From positions 47,918 through 111,917 of the forward strand of contig JAHDXW010000007.1 of assembly GCA_023383015.1 (NCBI GenBank): DNA of 64,000 bases, in the 5' to 3' direction. The notes under the pieces are model-generated. The model worked only from the letters and a program-made list of their open reading frames with translations, made no database searches and had not been told where the DNA came from. The DNA is from Paracoccaceae bacterium. GTDB taxonomy: Bacteria > Pseudomonadota > Alphaproteobacteria > Rhodobacterales > Rhodobacteraceae. The number at the start of each line of letters is the position of its first letter. The stretch's first letter is position 1. This document shows, in pieces, positions 45,181 through 56,550 of the stretch. The translations under genes were made by a program, and so were the position numbers.

Positions 45181-46017
45181 ATGCCCCTTCCCCCGGCCGC
45201 CGACCGCGTCAGCCCCGCCCCCCACGCCCTGCCCGGCGGCGGCGTGCGCGTGATGCCGATTCCGCGGCTGGCCGCCGGCGGGCGCTGGCGGGTCGAGGCG
45301 ATGCGCTCGCTGTCCGAGCCGCTGCTGCTGTGGTTCACCCGCGGTCAGGGGCGGATCACCATGGGCGGTATCACCCGAGGCTATTCCGTCCACAACGCCA
45401 TCTTCATCCCGGCCGGCACGATGCACGGCTTCGAGGTGGGGCCGCAGGTGCACGGCACGGCGCTGTTCTTCGGGCGCAGTCCGGGCGTGCCGCTGCCGGC
45501 CGAGGCGCTGCACCTTCGGGTGCGCGAGGCGGCACTGCAGTTCGAGATCAACGCCCAGCTTGACGCGCTGGCGCGCGAGCTGGAGAGCGGCATGGCCGGT
45601 CACGACCGCGCCGCCGCCTGCCACCTCGGCCTTGTCTCGGTGTGGATCGAACGCCAGGCCGCCGCCGCCGGCGATGACCGCGCCCCCCGCCCGGACGCGG
45701 CGCGGCGGCTGGCGGGGCGCTTTGCCACGCTGCTCGAGCGCGAGTTCCGATCGGGCCTCGGCGTGGCCGATTACGCCGCGGCGCTGGGCGTCACGCCCAC
45801 GCATCTGACGCGGGCCTGCAAGCAGGCCTGCGCGCGCTCTGCCTCGGCGCTGCTGCAGGACCGGGTGCTGTTCGAGGCGCGCCGGCTGCTGGCCGAGACC
45901 CGCCTGCCGGTGAAGTCGATCTCCCAGCAGCTGGGCTTCACCTCGGCGGCCTATTTCACCCGCGCCTTCCAGACCCGCACCGGGCTGACGCCGACTGCAT
46001 TCCGCCGCAACGGCTGA
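45181..46017 (+). CDS. AraC-family transcriptional regulator
   Basis: A 278-residue regulator with an N-terminal cupin-like sensor domain (GQGRITMGGITRGYSVHNAIFIPAGTMHGFEVG, read in part) and a C-terminal double helix-turn-helix. The first HTH is in GVADYAAALGVTPTHLTRACK; the second is KSISQQLGFTSAAYFTRAFQTRTGLTPTAFR, the AraC signature, both intact. It precedes the peptide importer operon by about 190 bases and a terminator, so it may regulate that operon or the upstream secreted paralogues. Its effector is unknown. Confidence 0.93.
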   Translation: MPLPPAADRVSPAPHALPGGGVRVMPIPRLAAGGRWRVEAMRSLSEPLLLWFTRGQGRITMGGITRGYSVHNAIFIPAGTMHGFEVGPQVHGTALFFGRSPGVPLPAEALHLRVREAALQFEINAQLDALARELESGMAGHDRAAACHLGLVSVWIERQAAAAGDDRAPRPDAARRLAGRFATLLEREFRSGLGVADYAAALGVTPTHLTRACKQACARSASALLQDRVLFEARRLLAETRLPVKSISQQLGFTSAAYFTRAFQTRTGLTPTAFRRNG

Positions 46018-46028
46018 ACGAAGGGGTT

Positions 46029-46056
46029 GACCCCGGCGCCCGGGGTCGCTTTTCTT
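46029..46056 (+). terminator. Intrinsic terminator after the araC-like gene
   Basis: GACCCCGG-CGC-CCGGGGTC (46029-46047) is a perfect 8-bp stem with a 3-base loop, followed by GCTTTTCTT. It starts 12 bases after the stop. This is the clearest factor-independent terminator in the window. Confidence 0.8.
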
Positions 46057-46210
46057 GGGGGGATGTCGGATTTGCGCCCGCAGGCGGCGGTGCCGGACCT
46101 AGACGGCCTGCGCGATTCCGTGCGCACTGCGCGCGGCTGGCCCCGCGAGGCCGGGCACCGCCCCCCGGCGGCAATGAGAATCGAGGACGATCCTGACAGG
46201 GAGACGAAGC

Positions 46211-47866
46211 ATGCTTGACGCGATCCGCAATGGCGAGGCGCTGCACCCCGCCGTCCGTCGCTATGCCGCCGAGGTGACGGCCGGCACCTTGTCCCGGCGC
46301 GAGTTCCTGACACGGGCGACGGCTCTCGGTGCGACGGCGGCGGCGGCCTACGGGGCGCTGGGCCTTGCCGCGCCGGCGGCCCGGGCCCAGGGCACGCCGA
46401 AGGCCGGGGGCACGCTGCGCGTGCAGATGTCGGTCAAGGCGGCCAAGGACCCGCGCACCTTTGACTGGTCGGAACTGTCCAACGTCTTCCGCGGTGTGCT
46501 GGAATACCTCGTCGAGTACAACATCGACGGTTCGTTCCGGCCGATGCTGCTGGAAAGCTGGGAGGCCAACGACGACGCCACCGAATACGTGCTGAAGGTC
46601 CGCCAGGGGGTGAAGTGGTCGAACGGCGACGATTTCACCGCCGAGGACGTGGCCCACAACATCCGCCGCTGGTGCGACGGCACCGTCGAGGGCAACTCGA
46701 TGGCGGGGCGGCTCGCCAGCCTCGTCGACGCCGCGACCAAGCAGCTGCGCGAAGGGGCGGTCGAGATGATCGACAGCCACACCCTGCGGCTGCACCTGAG
46801 CTCGCCCGACATCGCCGTGATGCCGGGGATGTCGGACTACCCCGCGGCGGTGGTCCACCGCTCCTTCGACGGCGGCGACATCTCCCAGAACCTCGTCGGG
46901 ACGGGGCCCTTCCGGCTTGTCCGCTACGAGCCCGGGATCGGCGCCGAGCTGCAGAAGGCGGCCGACCATCCCTGGTGGGGCGCCGATGTGCTGGGCGGCG
47001 GCTGGCTTGACCGGATCGTCTTCACCGACTTCGGCACCGACATGGCCGCCTTCGCGGCGGCCGCGGAATCCGACGAGGTGGACCTGATCTACCAGACCAC
47101 GGGCGACTACATCGACATCCTGGACGCGATCGGCTGGAAGAAGTCCGAGGCGGTCACCTCGGCGACGATCGCGGTGCGCTTCAACCAGCTGGCCGACGAG
47201 TACAAGGACGTCAACGTCCGCCGGGCCCTGCAGATGGCGGTCGACAACAGCATCGTGCTGGAGCTGGGCTATTCCAACCTCGGCACGCTGGCCGAGAACC
47301 ACCATGTCTGCCCGATCCATCCCGAATACGCCGAACTGCCCCCGCCGGTGGTGGACAAGGCCAAGGCGCGCGAGATGATCGCCGCGGCCGGCATGGCCGA
47401 GCACGAGTTCGAGCTGATCTCGATCGACGACAGCTGGCAGGCCCAGTCCTGCGACGCCGTCGCCGCCCAGATCCGCGACGCCGGCATCCGCATCAAGCGC
47501 ACGATCCTGCCCGGCTCCACCTTCTGGAACGACTGGACGAAGTATCCCTTCTCGGCCACCGAGTGGAACATGCGCCCGCTCGGCGTGCAGGTGCTGGCGC
47601 TGGCCTACCGCACCGGCGAGGCGTGGAACGAGAGCGCCTTCTCGAACGAGGAGTTCGACACGCTGCTCGCCAAGGCGCTGTCGCTGGCCGAGGCCGACGA
47701 CCGGCGGGTGGTGATGAAGCGGCTGCAGGAGATCATGCAGGAGCAGGGCGTGCTGATCCAGCCCTACTGGCGCTCGATCTACCGGCACGTGAAGCCCGAG
47801 GTGATGGGCGCCGACATGCACCCGACCTTCGAGATGCATCTCTACAAGTACTGGATCGACGCCTGA
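46211..47866 (+). CDS. Peptide/nickel-type ABC transporter, periplasmic binding protein (family 5)
   Basis: A 551-residue solute-binding protein exported by Tat: [20 protein letters not shown] carries the twin arginines, and cleavage is likely near PAARAQ. The mature part has the family 5 layout: [56 protein letters not shown] text (partly quoted) and [26 protein letters not shown] precedes the ATG. It heads an operon of binding protein, two permeases and a fused ATPase. Likely ligands are di/oligopeptides or opine-like compounds. Confidence 0.94.
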   Translation: MLDAIRNGEALHPAVRRYAAEVTAGTLSRREFLTRATALGATAAAAYGALGLAAPAARAQGTPKAGGTLRVQMSVKAAKDPRTFDWSELSNVFRGVLEYLVEYNIDGSFRPMLLESWEANDDATEYVLKVRQGVKWSNGDDFTAEDVAHNIRRWCDGTVEGNSMAGRLASLVDAATKQLREGAVEMIDSHTLRLHLSSPDIAVMPGMSDYPAAVVHRSFDGGDISQNLVGTGPFRLVRYEPGIGAELQKAADHPWWGADVLGGGWLDRIVFTDFGTDMAAFAAAAESDEVDLIYQTTGDYIDILDAIGWKKSEAVTSATIAVRFNQLADEYKDVNVRRALQMAVDNSIVLELGYSNLGTLAENHHVCPIHPEYAELPPPVVDKAKAREMIAAAGMAEHEFELISIDDSWQAQSCDAVAAQIRDAGIRIKRTILPGSTFWNDWTKYPFSATEWNMRPLGVQVLALAYRTGEAWNESAFSNEEFDTLLAKALSLAEADDRRVVMKRLQEIMQEQGVLIQPYWRSIYRHVKPEVMGADMHPTFEMHLYKYWIDA

Positions 47867-47988
47867 GGGCGCGCCGACGCGCAGCGCGGGGGGCGGGCAG
47901 GCCCGCCCCCCGACGACGCAGCCTGGCACGGCTGGCCGGTCTGGCGTGACGCCCCGGCTGCCGCTGCCCCTGCCGAAGGGGTCGACCG

Positions 47989-49074
47989 ATGGCGCGGTTC
48001 CTTGCCCGCAGGCTTGTCACGATGGTGCTGACGGCGCTCTGCCTGACGCTGGGCGTCTTCGTGCTGACCAACCTGCAGCCGAATCTCGTGAAGCTGGCCA
48101 AGACCGAGGCCTCGGCGAGGATGACCGATGCCGAGGTCGAGACCTGGCTCGCCCGCAACGGCTATGCCCGTCCGGCGCTGGTGCGCTACGGCGAATGGCT
48201 GGGCGTGCTGCCGGGCTGGACCGGCGCCGACCCTGACGGCCGCCCGCGCGGCCGCTGCATCGACCGCGCCCCCGACCCCGCCGCCGCGCCGCGCTTCTGC
48301 GGCGTGCTGCAGGGCAACTGGGGCTTCTCGACGGTGTTCAAGAGCGGCGTCATCGACGCGATCGGGCGCGGCCTCGGCGCCACCGGCTGGCTGATGCTGT
48401 GGGTGATGATCGTGATGGTGCCTTCGGCGCTCGTCCTCGGCGTGCTCGCCGGCATGCGCGAGGGCTCGGCCACCGACCGCAGCCTGTCGACGGTGGCGAT
48501 CGTGACCACGGCGACGCCCGAATACGTCTCGGGCGTGGTGCTGATCGTCGCCCTCGCGTCCTCGACCGCCGGACTGTCGCCGCTCCTGGCCGAATGGGGG
48601 CTGATCTCGGGGCGGACGCTGTTCCTCGGCACCGCGACCTCGGCGATGGAGAAGATCACCTTCTGGAACTTCACGCTGCCAGTCACAACCATCGCGCTTT
48701 ACGGAATGGGCTACATCGCGCGGATGACGCGGGCCTCGATGACCGAGGTGATGCGCGAGCAGTACATCCGCACCGCCCGGCTGAAGGGCGTGAGCTTCCG
48801 CCAGGTGGTGATGCGCCATGCGCTGCGCAACGCCCTGATCGCCCCCTTCACGGTCATCATGCTGCAGTTCCCGTGGCTTCTGAACGGCGTCGTGATCGTC
48901 GAGACGCTGTTCAACTACAAGGGCTTCGGCTGGACGCTGGTGCAGGCGGCGGGCAACAACGACATCGAGCTGCTTCTCGGCTGCTCGGTGGTGGCGGTGG
49001 TGGTGGTACTGGTGACGCAGCTGATCTCGGACGTCGGCTATGTCTACCTGAACCCGCGGATCCGGGTGTCGTGA
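47989..49074 (+). CDS. Peptide-type ABC transporter permease, DppB-like
   Basis: A 361-residue permease with the DppB/OppB start MARFLARRLVTMVLTALCLTLGVFVLTNL, six core helices and the EAA loop YIRTARLKGVSFRQVVMRHALRNALI, quoted in part. Between the first and second helices is a long periplasmic loop containing Cys residues and the stretch VLPGWTGADPDGRPRGRC, longer than in enteric DppB. The stop overlaps the start of the next permease by one base. It lies 122 bases after the binding-protein gene. Confidence 0.93.
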   Translation: MARFLARRLVTMVLTALCLTLGVFVLTNLQPNLVKLAKTEASARMTDAEVETWLARNGYARPALVRYGEWLGVLPGWTGADPDGRPRGRCIDRAPDPAAAPRFCGVLQGNWGFSTVFKSGVIDAIGRGLGATGWLMLWVMIVMVPSALVLGVLAGMREGSATDRSLSTVAIVTTATPEYVSGVVLIVALASSTAGLSPLLAEWGLISGRTLFLGTATSAMEKITFWNFTLPVTTIALYGMGYIARMTRASMTEVMREQYIRTARLKGVSFRQVVMRHALRNALIAPFTVIMLQFPWLLNGVVIVETLFNYKGFGWTLVQAAGNNDIELLLGCSVVAVVVVLVTQLISDVGYVYLNPRIRVS

Positions 49075-50237
49075 TGATGGAACCCCTCGGATGGGGCGGG
49101 ATACTGGCGCGGGCGGCCGTGCAGTTCCTGCCGGTGTGGATCGCGCTGGCCGCGGTGTTCGCGGTCTCGATCAGGTTCAGGCGGCGCCTCGGCCTCTACG
49201 GCAAGCTGTTCGATTCCGGCATCGGCATGGCGGGCTTCGCGATCGTCATGTTCTGGGTGTTCACGGCGCTGTTCGCGGGCTGGATCATCACCCACGACCC
49301 GCTGGCGCAGCTGTCGGGAATGCGCAACGTCGCCCCCGGCACGCCGCTGGCATCGGCAGAGGGGCTCTATCCCGTCTACCTTTTCGGCGGCGACAGCCTG
49401 GCGCGCGACGTCTTCAGCCGGATGGTGGTGGGGGCGCAGCGCGTGCTGGCCATCGCGCCGGCGGCGACGCTCTTTGCCTTCATGATGGGCATCACGCTCG
49501 GCGTGCCGGCGGGCTATTTCAGCGGCCGCCTTGACACCGGACTGACCTTCCTGGCAAATCTCGTCCTCGCCTTCCCGGTGATCCTGCTGTTCTACCTGCT
49601 TGTCACCCCCGAGATCCGCGCCACCGGCATCCCGACGGCGCTGGCCGCGATCCTGTTCCTGTTTCCGATCCTGTTCCTGACCATCCTGTGGAACAGCCGC
49701 TTCTTCACCAATCCGCGCAAGCGGAGCATCTACATCGGGGTGACGCTGGCGGTCGGGCTGTGGGCTTATTCGGGGCTTGCGTTCAACGCCGACCCGCTCG
49801 GCGTCTTTGCGATGGACCCCAATCTTCTCAATGTCTTCGTGGCGGTGGTCTTCGTCAACGCGCCGACGGTGTTCCGCATCGTCCGCGGGCTGACGCTGGA
49901 CATCAAGACGCGCGATTACGTCGCTGCCGCCCAGACCCGCGGCGAGGGCCCCTGGTACATCATGCTGTGGGAAATCCTGCCGAACGCCCGCGGCCCGCTG
50001 ATCGTCGATTTCTGCCTGCGCATCGGCTACACGACGATCCTGCTGGGGACGCTCGGCTTCTTCGGCCTCGGCGTCAGCCCCGAAAGTCCCGACTGGGGCT
50101 CGACGATCAACGACGGCCGGCGGCTTCTGACGATCGCCCCGCATCCGGCGGTGGTGCCGGCGCTGGCGCTGATGAGCCTCGTGCTCGGCCTCAACCTGCT
50201 GGCCGACGGGCTGCGCGAGGAAAGCCTGAAGGACTAG
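49074..50237 (+). CDS. Peptide-type ABC transporter permease, DppC-like
   Basis: A 387-residue permease, longer than enteric DppC because of an additional N-terminal helix (ILARAAVQFLPVWIALAAVFAV) and a middle insertion around NPRKRSIYIGVTLAVGLWAYSG. The binding-protein-dependent core is intact: HDPLAQL, GGDSLARDVFSRMVVGAQR and the EAA loop YVAAAQTRGEGPWYIMLWEILPNARGPL, quoted in part. The ATG at 49074 overlaps the preceding TGA by one base; a GTG at 49071 and an ATG at 49077 are alternatives. Confidence 0.93.
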   Translation: MMEPLGWGGILARAAVQFLPVWIALAAVFAVSIRFRRRLGLYGKLFDSGIGMAGFAIVMFWVFTALFAGWIITHDPLAQLSGMRNVAPGTPLASAEGLYPVYLFGGDSLARDVFSRMVVGAQRVLAIAPAATLFAFMMGITLGVPAGYFSGRLDTGLTFLANLVLAFPVILLFYLLVTPEIRATGIPTALAAILFLFPILFLTILWNSRFFTNPRKRSIYIGVTLAVGLWAYSGLAFNADPLGVFAMDPNLLNVFVAVVFVNAPTVFRIVRGLTLDIKTRDYVAAAQTRGEGPWYIMLWEILPNARGPLIVDFCLRIGYTTILLGTLGFFGLGVSPESPDWGSTINDGRRLLTIAPHPAVVPALALMSLVLGLNLLADGLREESLKD

Positions 50238-50306
50238 GCCGATGCCCCGCCGCCACGACCGCCCGGCCGGGCGGCGGCGGCGCAACCGAGACGGAGGGAG
50301 ACTGCC

Positions 50307-52391
<2,085 letters not shown>

Positions 52392-52407
52392 TCCGCAGGC
52401 GGTGCCC

Positions 52408-53793
52408 TCAGAGCGGGCGGATGCGCAACCGGGAGACGCGGTTCTCGCGCTTCTGGACGACTTCGAAGCGGAAGCCGTGGAAGCTGAACACCTGCCCCTC
52501 GGCGGGGATCATCTGTGCCTCGTGGATCACGAGCCCGGCAACCGTGTTGGCCTCGTCGTCGGGCAGCGCCCAGTCCATCGCGCGGTTGAGGTCGCGGATC
52601 GTCATCGCGCCCTCGACCAGCACATCGCCGGTCTCCAGCCGCTTCAGCGGGTGCTCGGCGTCAAGGTCGAACTCGTCGGTGATCTCGCCCACGATCTCCT
52701 CGAGGATGTCCTCGAGCGTGATCAGCCCGCGCAGCGACCCGTATTCGTCGACGACCAGCGCGAAATGGCTGCGCCGGCGAAGGAACTCGCGCATCTGCTC
52801 GTCAAGCGGCGTGGTCTCGGGCACGAAATAGGGCTTGCGGGCGACGCGCAGCACGTCGAGGTCGCCGATGCTGCCCGGGCCGTCCTCCGCGCCGGCGCCG
52901 CCTTCCCTGCCGGCGGCGCCGTCCTCGCCGCGCAGCACGCGGTGCAGTTCGCGCAGGAGGTCCTTGGCGTGGACGACGCCGAGGATGTTCTCGACATTGC
53001 CGCTGTAGACCGGCAGGCGCGAATGCGGCGAGGCAAGAATCTGCTGGACGATCCGGTCGGGACCGATGCCCATGTCGATCATCTCGACCTGGCTGCGGTG
53101 GCGCATCACCTCCTCGACCGTGCGGTGCGTCAGGTCGAGCGTGGCCAGCAGGCGGTCGCGATCCTCCTTTTCGACCGCACCCTCAGAGTGGCCGAGCGCG
53201 ATCGCCCCGGCGATCTCCTCGCGCAGTGCAAGGATGTGGCTGTCGGGGTCCGTGCGGACACCAAACAGGCCGAGCAGCCCGCGCACCATCATCCGCACGA
53301 GCGAGACGATCGGGGCGAAGATGCGGATCAGCAGCCCGATCACGGGTGCGACCCGCAGCGCCACGGGTTCGGGGTTGGCGATGGCATAGGTCTTGGGCAG
53401 CACCTCGCCGAAGATCAGCACTAGCGCCGTCATGCCGAGGGTGGCCAGCGCCACCCCCGAATCACCGAAAAGCCGCGTCAGGAGGGCGGTCGCCAGCGAG
53501 GCGGCGAGGATGTTGACGACGTTGTTGCCAAGCAGGATCGCGCCAATCATCCGCTCGCTGTCCTCGGTGACGCGCATGGCGCGCTCCGCGGCGCCCGAAC
53601 CGCGGTCCGCCTGGGCCTTCAGCTTGGCGCGGGAGGCGGCGGTGAGCGCGGTTTCGGACCCAGAGAAGAAGGCCGAAAGCATCAGCAGCAGGAGAATTCC
53701 GCCCGCGGTGATCCAGAAGGCGGAGTCGGCGAGAATCGGGTCGCTGTCCATCAGTGTCGCTATGCGGGCCGTCGCGTCATTATCGGCCGTCAT
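52408..53793 (-). CDS. CNNM/CorC-family membrane protein with CBS domains (HlyC/CorC type)
   Basis: A 461-residue protein with an N-terminal DUF21 membrane domain (residues about 24-200; first helix AFWITAGGILLLLMLSAFFSGSETAL, which carries the FSGSETA signature), a pair of CBS domains (about 215-345) and a C-terminal CorC_HlyC domain. Relatives export Mg2+ or modulate Mg2+/Co2+ transport; old annotations call them hemolysins. An acidic/Gly insert (GEDGAAGREGGAGAEDGPG) interrupts the CBS pair. Its ATG lies inside the last codons of xerD (14-base overlap), so expression may be coupled; an ATG at 53751 is an alternative start. Confidence 0.92.
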   Translation of the reverse strand: MTADNDATARIATLMDSDPILADSAFWITAGGILLLLMLSAFFSGSETALTAASRAKLKAQADRGSGAAERAMRVTEDSERMIGAILLGNNVVNILAASLATALLTRLFGDSGVALATLGMTALVLIFGEVLPKTYAIANPEPVALRVAPVIGLLIRIFAPIVSLVRMMVRGLLGLFGVRTDPDSHILALREEIAGAIALGHSEGAVEKEDRDRLLATLDLTHRTVEEVMRHRSQVEMIDMGIGPDRIVQQILASPHSRLPVYSGNVENILGVVHAKDLLRELHRVLRGEDGAAGREGGAGAEDGPGSIGDLDVLRVARKPYFVPETTPLDEQMREFLRRRSHFALVVDEYGSLRGLITLEDILEEIVGEITDEFDLDAEHPLKRLETGDVLVEGAMTIRDLNRAMDWALPDDEANTVAGLVIHEAQMIPAEGQVFSFHGFRFEVVQKRENRVSRLRIRPL

Positions 53794-54757
53794 CCGGCCC
53801 GGAGCAAGCCGGTTGACCGGACTCTGCCAGCGGGTGGCGGTTCAGCACCAACTCCCGCAGCCGCGCATCCAGGACATGGGTGTAGATCTCGGTCGTCGCA
53901 AGGTCGGCATGGCCGAGCAGCGCCTGGATGACGCGGAGATCGGCACCATTGGCAAGGAGGTGGGTCGCGAAGGCATGGCGCAGCACATGTGGGGTGACCA
54001 CCGCCGGATCGAGCCCGGCCTCGGTGGCCAGCGTCCGCAGCAGCGCGAAGAAGCCCTGCCGCGTCAGATGCCCGGCCGCCCCGCGCGAGGGGAAGAGGAA
54101 GCGCGACGCCGGCCGCCCCCCGGCCCGCGCCGCCGTCTCGGCAGAGTCGCGCCAGGCCAGCCACGCCGACAGGGCGGCCCGCGCGGGGGACGACAGCGGC
54201 ACCATCCGCTCTTTGCCGCCCTTGCCGCGCACGAGGATCATGCGCGGATCGCCCCGCGCCGCCGCCACCGGAAGCGCGACCAGTTCGCTGACCCGCATGC
54301 CGGTGGCGTAGAGCAGTTCCATCAGGCAGGTCGCGCGCAGCCGCTCGCCCTCGCCGCGCCGGTCGGCGCGGGCGGCCCCGATCAGCCCCTCGACCTCGGC
54401 CACGCCCAGCGTCCTGGGCAGGCGCGGGGCCCGCCCGGGGCCCGAAAGCCGCTGGGCGGGATCGTCGGGGCGCCATCCCTCCTCAAGCGCGAAGCGGTAG
54501 AACTGCCGGATCGAGGCCAGCCGCCGCGCCCGTGTCGCGCGGGCGAGCCCGGCCGCGTCGCAGCCGACCAGATAGGCCTCGATCTCCGCGCGGCCGGCGT
54601 CGGTGACCGAGCAGCCGCGCCGGCCGAGCCAGGCCACGAAGTCCCTGAGGTCGCGCCCGTAGGCAAGAAGGGTATTGCGCGCCGCCCCGGCCTCGGCCGC
54701 GCGGGCCTCGAGGAAGGCCGCGATGCGGCGGAGATCGTCGTCGGAGGGCGCGTCCAC
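53780..54757 (-). CDS. xerD: Site-specific tyrosine recombinase XerD
   Basis: A 325-residue recombinase that with XerC resolves chromosome dimers at dif under FtsK control. The N-terminal SAM-like core-binding domain covers residues about 5-95. Catalytic residues are intact: R155 in ATGMRVSEL, K179 in RGKGGKER, H257 and R260 in HVLRHAFATH, H283 in LLGHADLATT and nucleophile Y292 in EIYTHV. It is called XerD rather than XerC by its neighbourhood with aroK/aroB, a family habit in alphaproteobacteria, so XerC is not excluded. The start is a GTG five bases after the upstream gene. Confidence 0.92.
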   Translation of the reverse strand: MDAPSDDDLRRIAAFLEARAAEAGAARNTLLAYGRDLRDFVAWLGRRGCSVTDAGRAEIEAYLVGCDAAGLARATRARRLASIRQFYRFALEEGWRPDDPAQRLSGPGRAPRLPRTLGVAEVEGLIGAARADRRGEGERLRATCLMELLYATGMRVSELVALPVAAARGDPRMILVRGKGGKERMVPLSSPARAALSAWLAWRDSAETAARAGGRPASRFLFPSRGAAGHLTRQGFFALLRTLATEAGLDPAVVTPHVLRHAFATHLLANGADLRVIQALLGHADLATTEIYTHVLDARLRELVLNRHPLAESGQPACSGPDDGR

Positions 54758-54762
54758 CGGCG

Positions 54763-56265
54763 CTAGCCCCGCTCGCCAAGCAGCAGAAGCTGCAGCGCGA
54801 CGCGACGCGCCAGCCGGTCCATCCCCAGCGCGACCAGCGTCGCCAGCCCCTCGTCGACGCCCTGCGGATCACCGCGCGCGCCCTCGTCGAGCCGCGCCAG
54901 GGCTGCCAGCAGCGCCTCGCCCGCACGTCCCTCGGCCCGCGCCTCGGCCACCCGCGCGGCGGCCGTGCCCCCCGCAAGCCCGTCGCGCACCGCAAGGCTG
55001 AGCGCGTCGCCGGGCCGGAAGGGCCCGCTCGCGCCAAGGGCGACGGCGATCAGGAAGGCCTCGCCCGAATCGGCCGGGGCGCGGGCCCGCGCCGCCCCTG
55101 CGGAGGCGTCCGACAGAAGCGCAATGCGGAAGGCGAGGTCGCCCGCCCGGCCGGGCAACCGCCGGCCGGACAGGCGGACGCCCCAGATGTCGGGCACCAG
55201 CAGCTCGAGCCCGGCCTCGGCCAGCCGGTCCCAGGCGGCCGGCAGGGCGGCGGCAATCCCCGCCTCATCGGCCGCGGCGAATGCGGCCTCGAGGCGCTGC
55301 ACCGCCTCGACACGGTCCCACACCCCGCCCGATGCGGCCGCCGCGCGCTCGGTATAGACCCCGAGCAGCCGGTTGGCCGGGATCGCGCCCGAGCGGTAGA
55401 GCCGTTCGGCGGCGGCGATCTGCGCCCGCCAGCCGGCCGCGCTTTCGAGATCGGCATGGGCGAAGGGCAAGGGCAGCGCGGCCGTCGGCATCGCCTCGCC
55501 GATCGCCTCGTGCAGGCGCCACACCAGCGGCGAGGGGCGCGAGGGCGGCACGAGCGGGGCGCCGCCGCGGCCCTCCGGCAGGTCGAGGAAGCGCGCGAGC
55601 AGGTGCTCCTCGCCCTCGTCGAGCAGGCCCAGGCCGCGGCTGCCGCGCAGCGCCAGCGTCGCCGCCGGCCAGTCGCCGGCGCGCGCAAGGCAGAAGACCT
55701 GCGCCGCCAGCCCGGCGGCCAGATCGGCCCGGCCGAGCACCGCGTCGCAGGCGCCTTCTTCCTCGTCAAGCAGGAGGGCGATGTCGAAGTAGCGGCGGAA
55801 CCGCTCCGCCGGCCCGGTGCCGGCGGCGTTTAGCAGCGCGAAGGCCGCCTCGATCGCGCCGAGCGCGGTCAGCCGGTCGATGCGGGCCAGCAGGACGGCG
55901 CCGTCCTCGACGGTGCCGGCGCGCGGCGGCGAGGCCTCGGCGATGAGCAGCAGATAGAGCATGTCGCGCGCCGCCGCCGGCAGGTCGGAAAGGTCGCGCC
56001 GCATGGCCGCGGCCACCGCCCCGGCCTCCGAGCCGGCCCAGAGGTCGGGCGGCAGTCCGGCGGCGGACACCGGAAAGAGGCCGACGGCGTCGGCCCGGTC
56101 CGGGGGGATCGGCGCGACCACAACCTCCACGGTGCCGGCGTCGGGGACGGCGGCGGGGCCGGCGGGTGCAAGCCGCTCGGTCAGCCAGTCGATGGCCGAC
56201 AGCGGCTCTTCGGCCTGCGCCGGCGCGACCAGCGCGACCCATGCGGCCAGCGCGAGCGGATGCAT
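54763..56265 (-). CDS. Exported alpha-helical protein, unknown
   Basis: Not recognised by family. It is a 500-residue protein with a short signal peptide (MHPLALAAWVALVAPAQAEE) and otherwise soluble, very Ala/Leu-rich sequence. Successive amphipathic helix pairs, such as RFRRYFDIALLLDEEEGACDAVLG and AAQVFCLARAGDWPAATLALRGS, suggest a TPR/SEL1-like helical solenoid of the periplasm. The ATG at 56265 follows GAGGCAGAAGC. It lies between a membrane microprotein and xerD, all on the minus strand with gaps of 5-11 bases, so it is likely co-transcribed. I believe this gene is a conserved neighbour of aroK in Rhodobacterales. Confidence 0.75.
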   Translation of the reverse strand: MHPLALAAWVALVAPAQAEEPLSAIDWLTERLAPAGPAAVPDAGTVEVVVAPIPPDRADAVGLFPVSAAGLPPDLWAGSEAGAVAAAMRRDLSDLPAAARDMLYLLLIAEASPPRAGTVEDGAVLLARIDRLTALGAIEAAFALLNAAGTGPAERFRRYFDIALLLDEEEGACDAVLGRADLAAGLAAQVFCLARAGDWPAATLALRGSRGLGLLDEGEEHLLARFLDLPEGRGGAPLVPPSRPSPLVWRLHEAIGEAMPTAALPLPFAHADLESAAGWRAQIAAAERLYRSGAIPANRLLGVYTERAAAASGGVWDRVEAVQRLEAAFAAADEAGIAAALPAAWDRLAEAGLELLVPDIWGVRLSGRRLPGRAGDLAFRIALLSDASAGAARARAPADSGEAFLIAVALGASGPFRPGDALSLAVRDGLAGGTAAARVAEARAEGRAGEALLAALARLDEGARGDPQGVDEGLATLVALGMDRLARRVALQLLLLGERG

Positions 56266-56276
56266 CGCTTCTGCCT

Positions 56277-56411
56277 CTAGTCGGTACCGATGGTGACCGG
56301 CAGGATCATCTCCTCCTGCCGCGGCGACAGGTCGCCCACATAGGCGTAGACCACCAGCGCGACCGCCCCGAGCAGAACCAGATAGATCAGTCCGCGAAGG
56401 ATGTAGCGCAT
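56277..56411 (-). CDS. 44-residue single-pass membrane microprotein
   Basis: A short frame from ATG 56411 to TAG 56277. The product begins MRYILRGLIYLVLLGAVALV, continues with VYAYVGDLSPRQEE and ends in ILPVTIGTD: a basic start, one transmembrane helix and an acidic tail, so the tail should face the periplasm. It lies 11 bases before the helical exported protein and is read in the same direction, so it looks like the first gene of that operon and is divergent from aroK. I recall a similar small gene at this place in related genomes. Function unknown. Confidence 0.7.
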   Translation of the reverse strand: MRYILRGLIYLVLLGAVALVVYAYVGDLSPRQEEMILPVTIGTD

Positions 56412-56550
56412 CGTATCCCGCCCGCCTGCCGGCTCTGCCCAGCGTCCCGCCGCTGTTGCCCGCGGCTCGTCGCGACGCGATCCTATATGGCCTTTGCGGG
56501 GAAATCACGCCATTCAGGGCACCGGAACGGTCTGACAGGGACACGGGCGC

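Noticed and set aside
53780..54757. Integrase of a mobile element
   Set aside because: Length, motifs and the aroK/aroB neighbourhood fit chromosomal XerD; no attachment repeats, tRNA or phage genes are around it.
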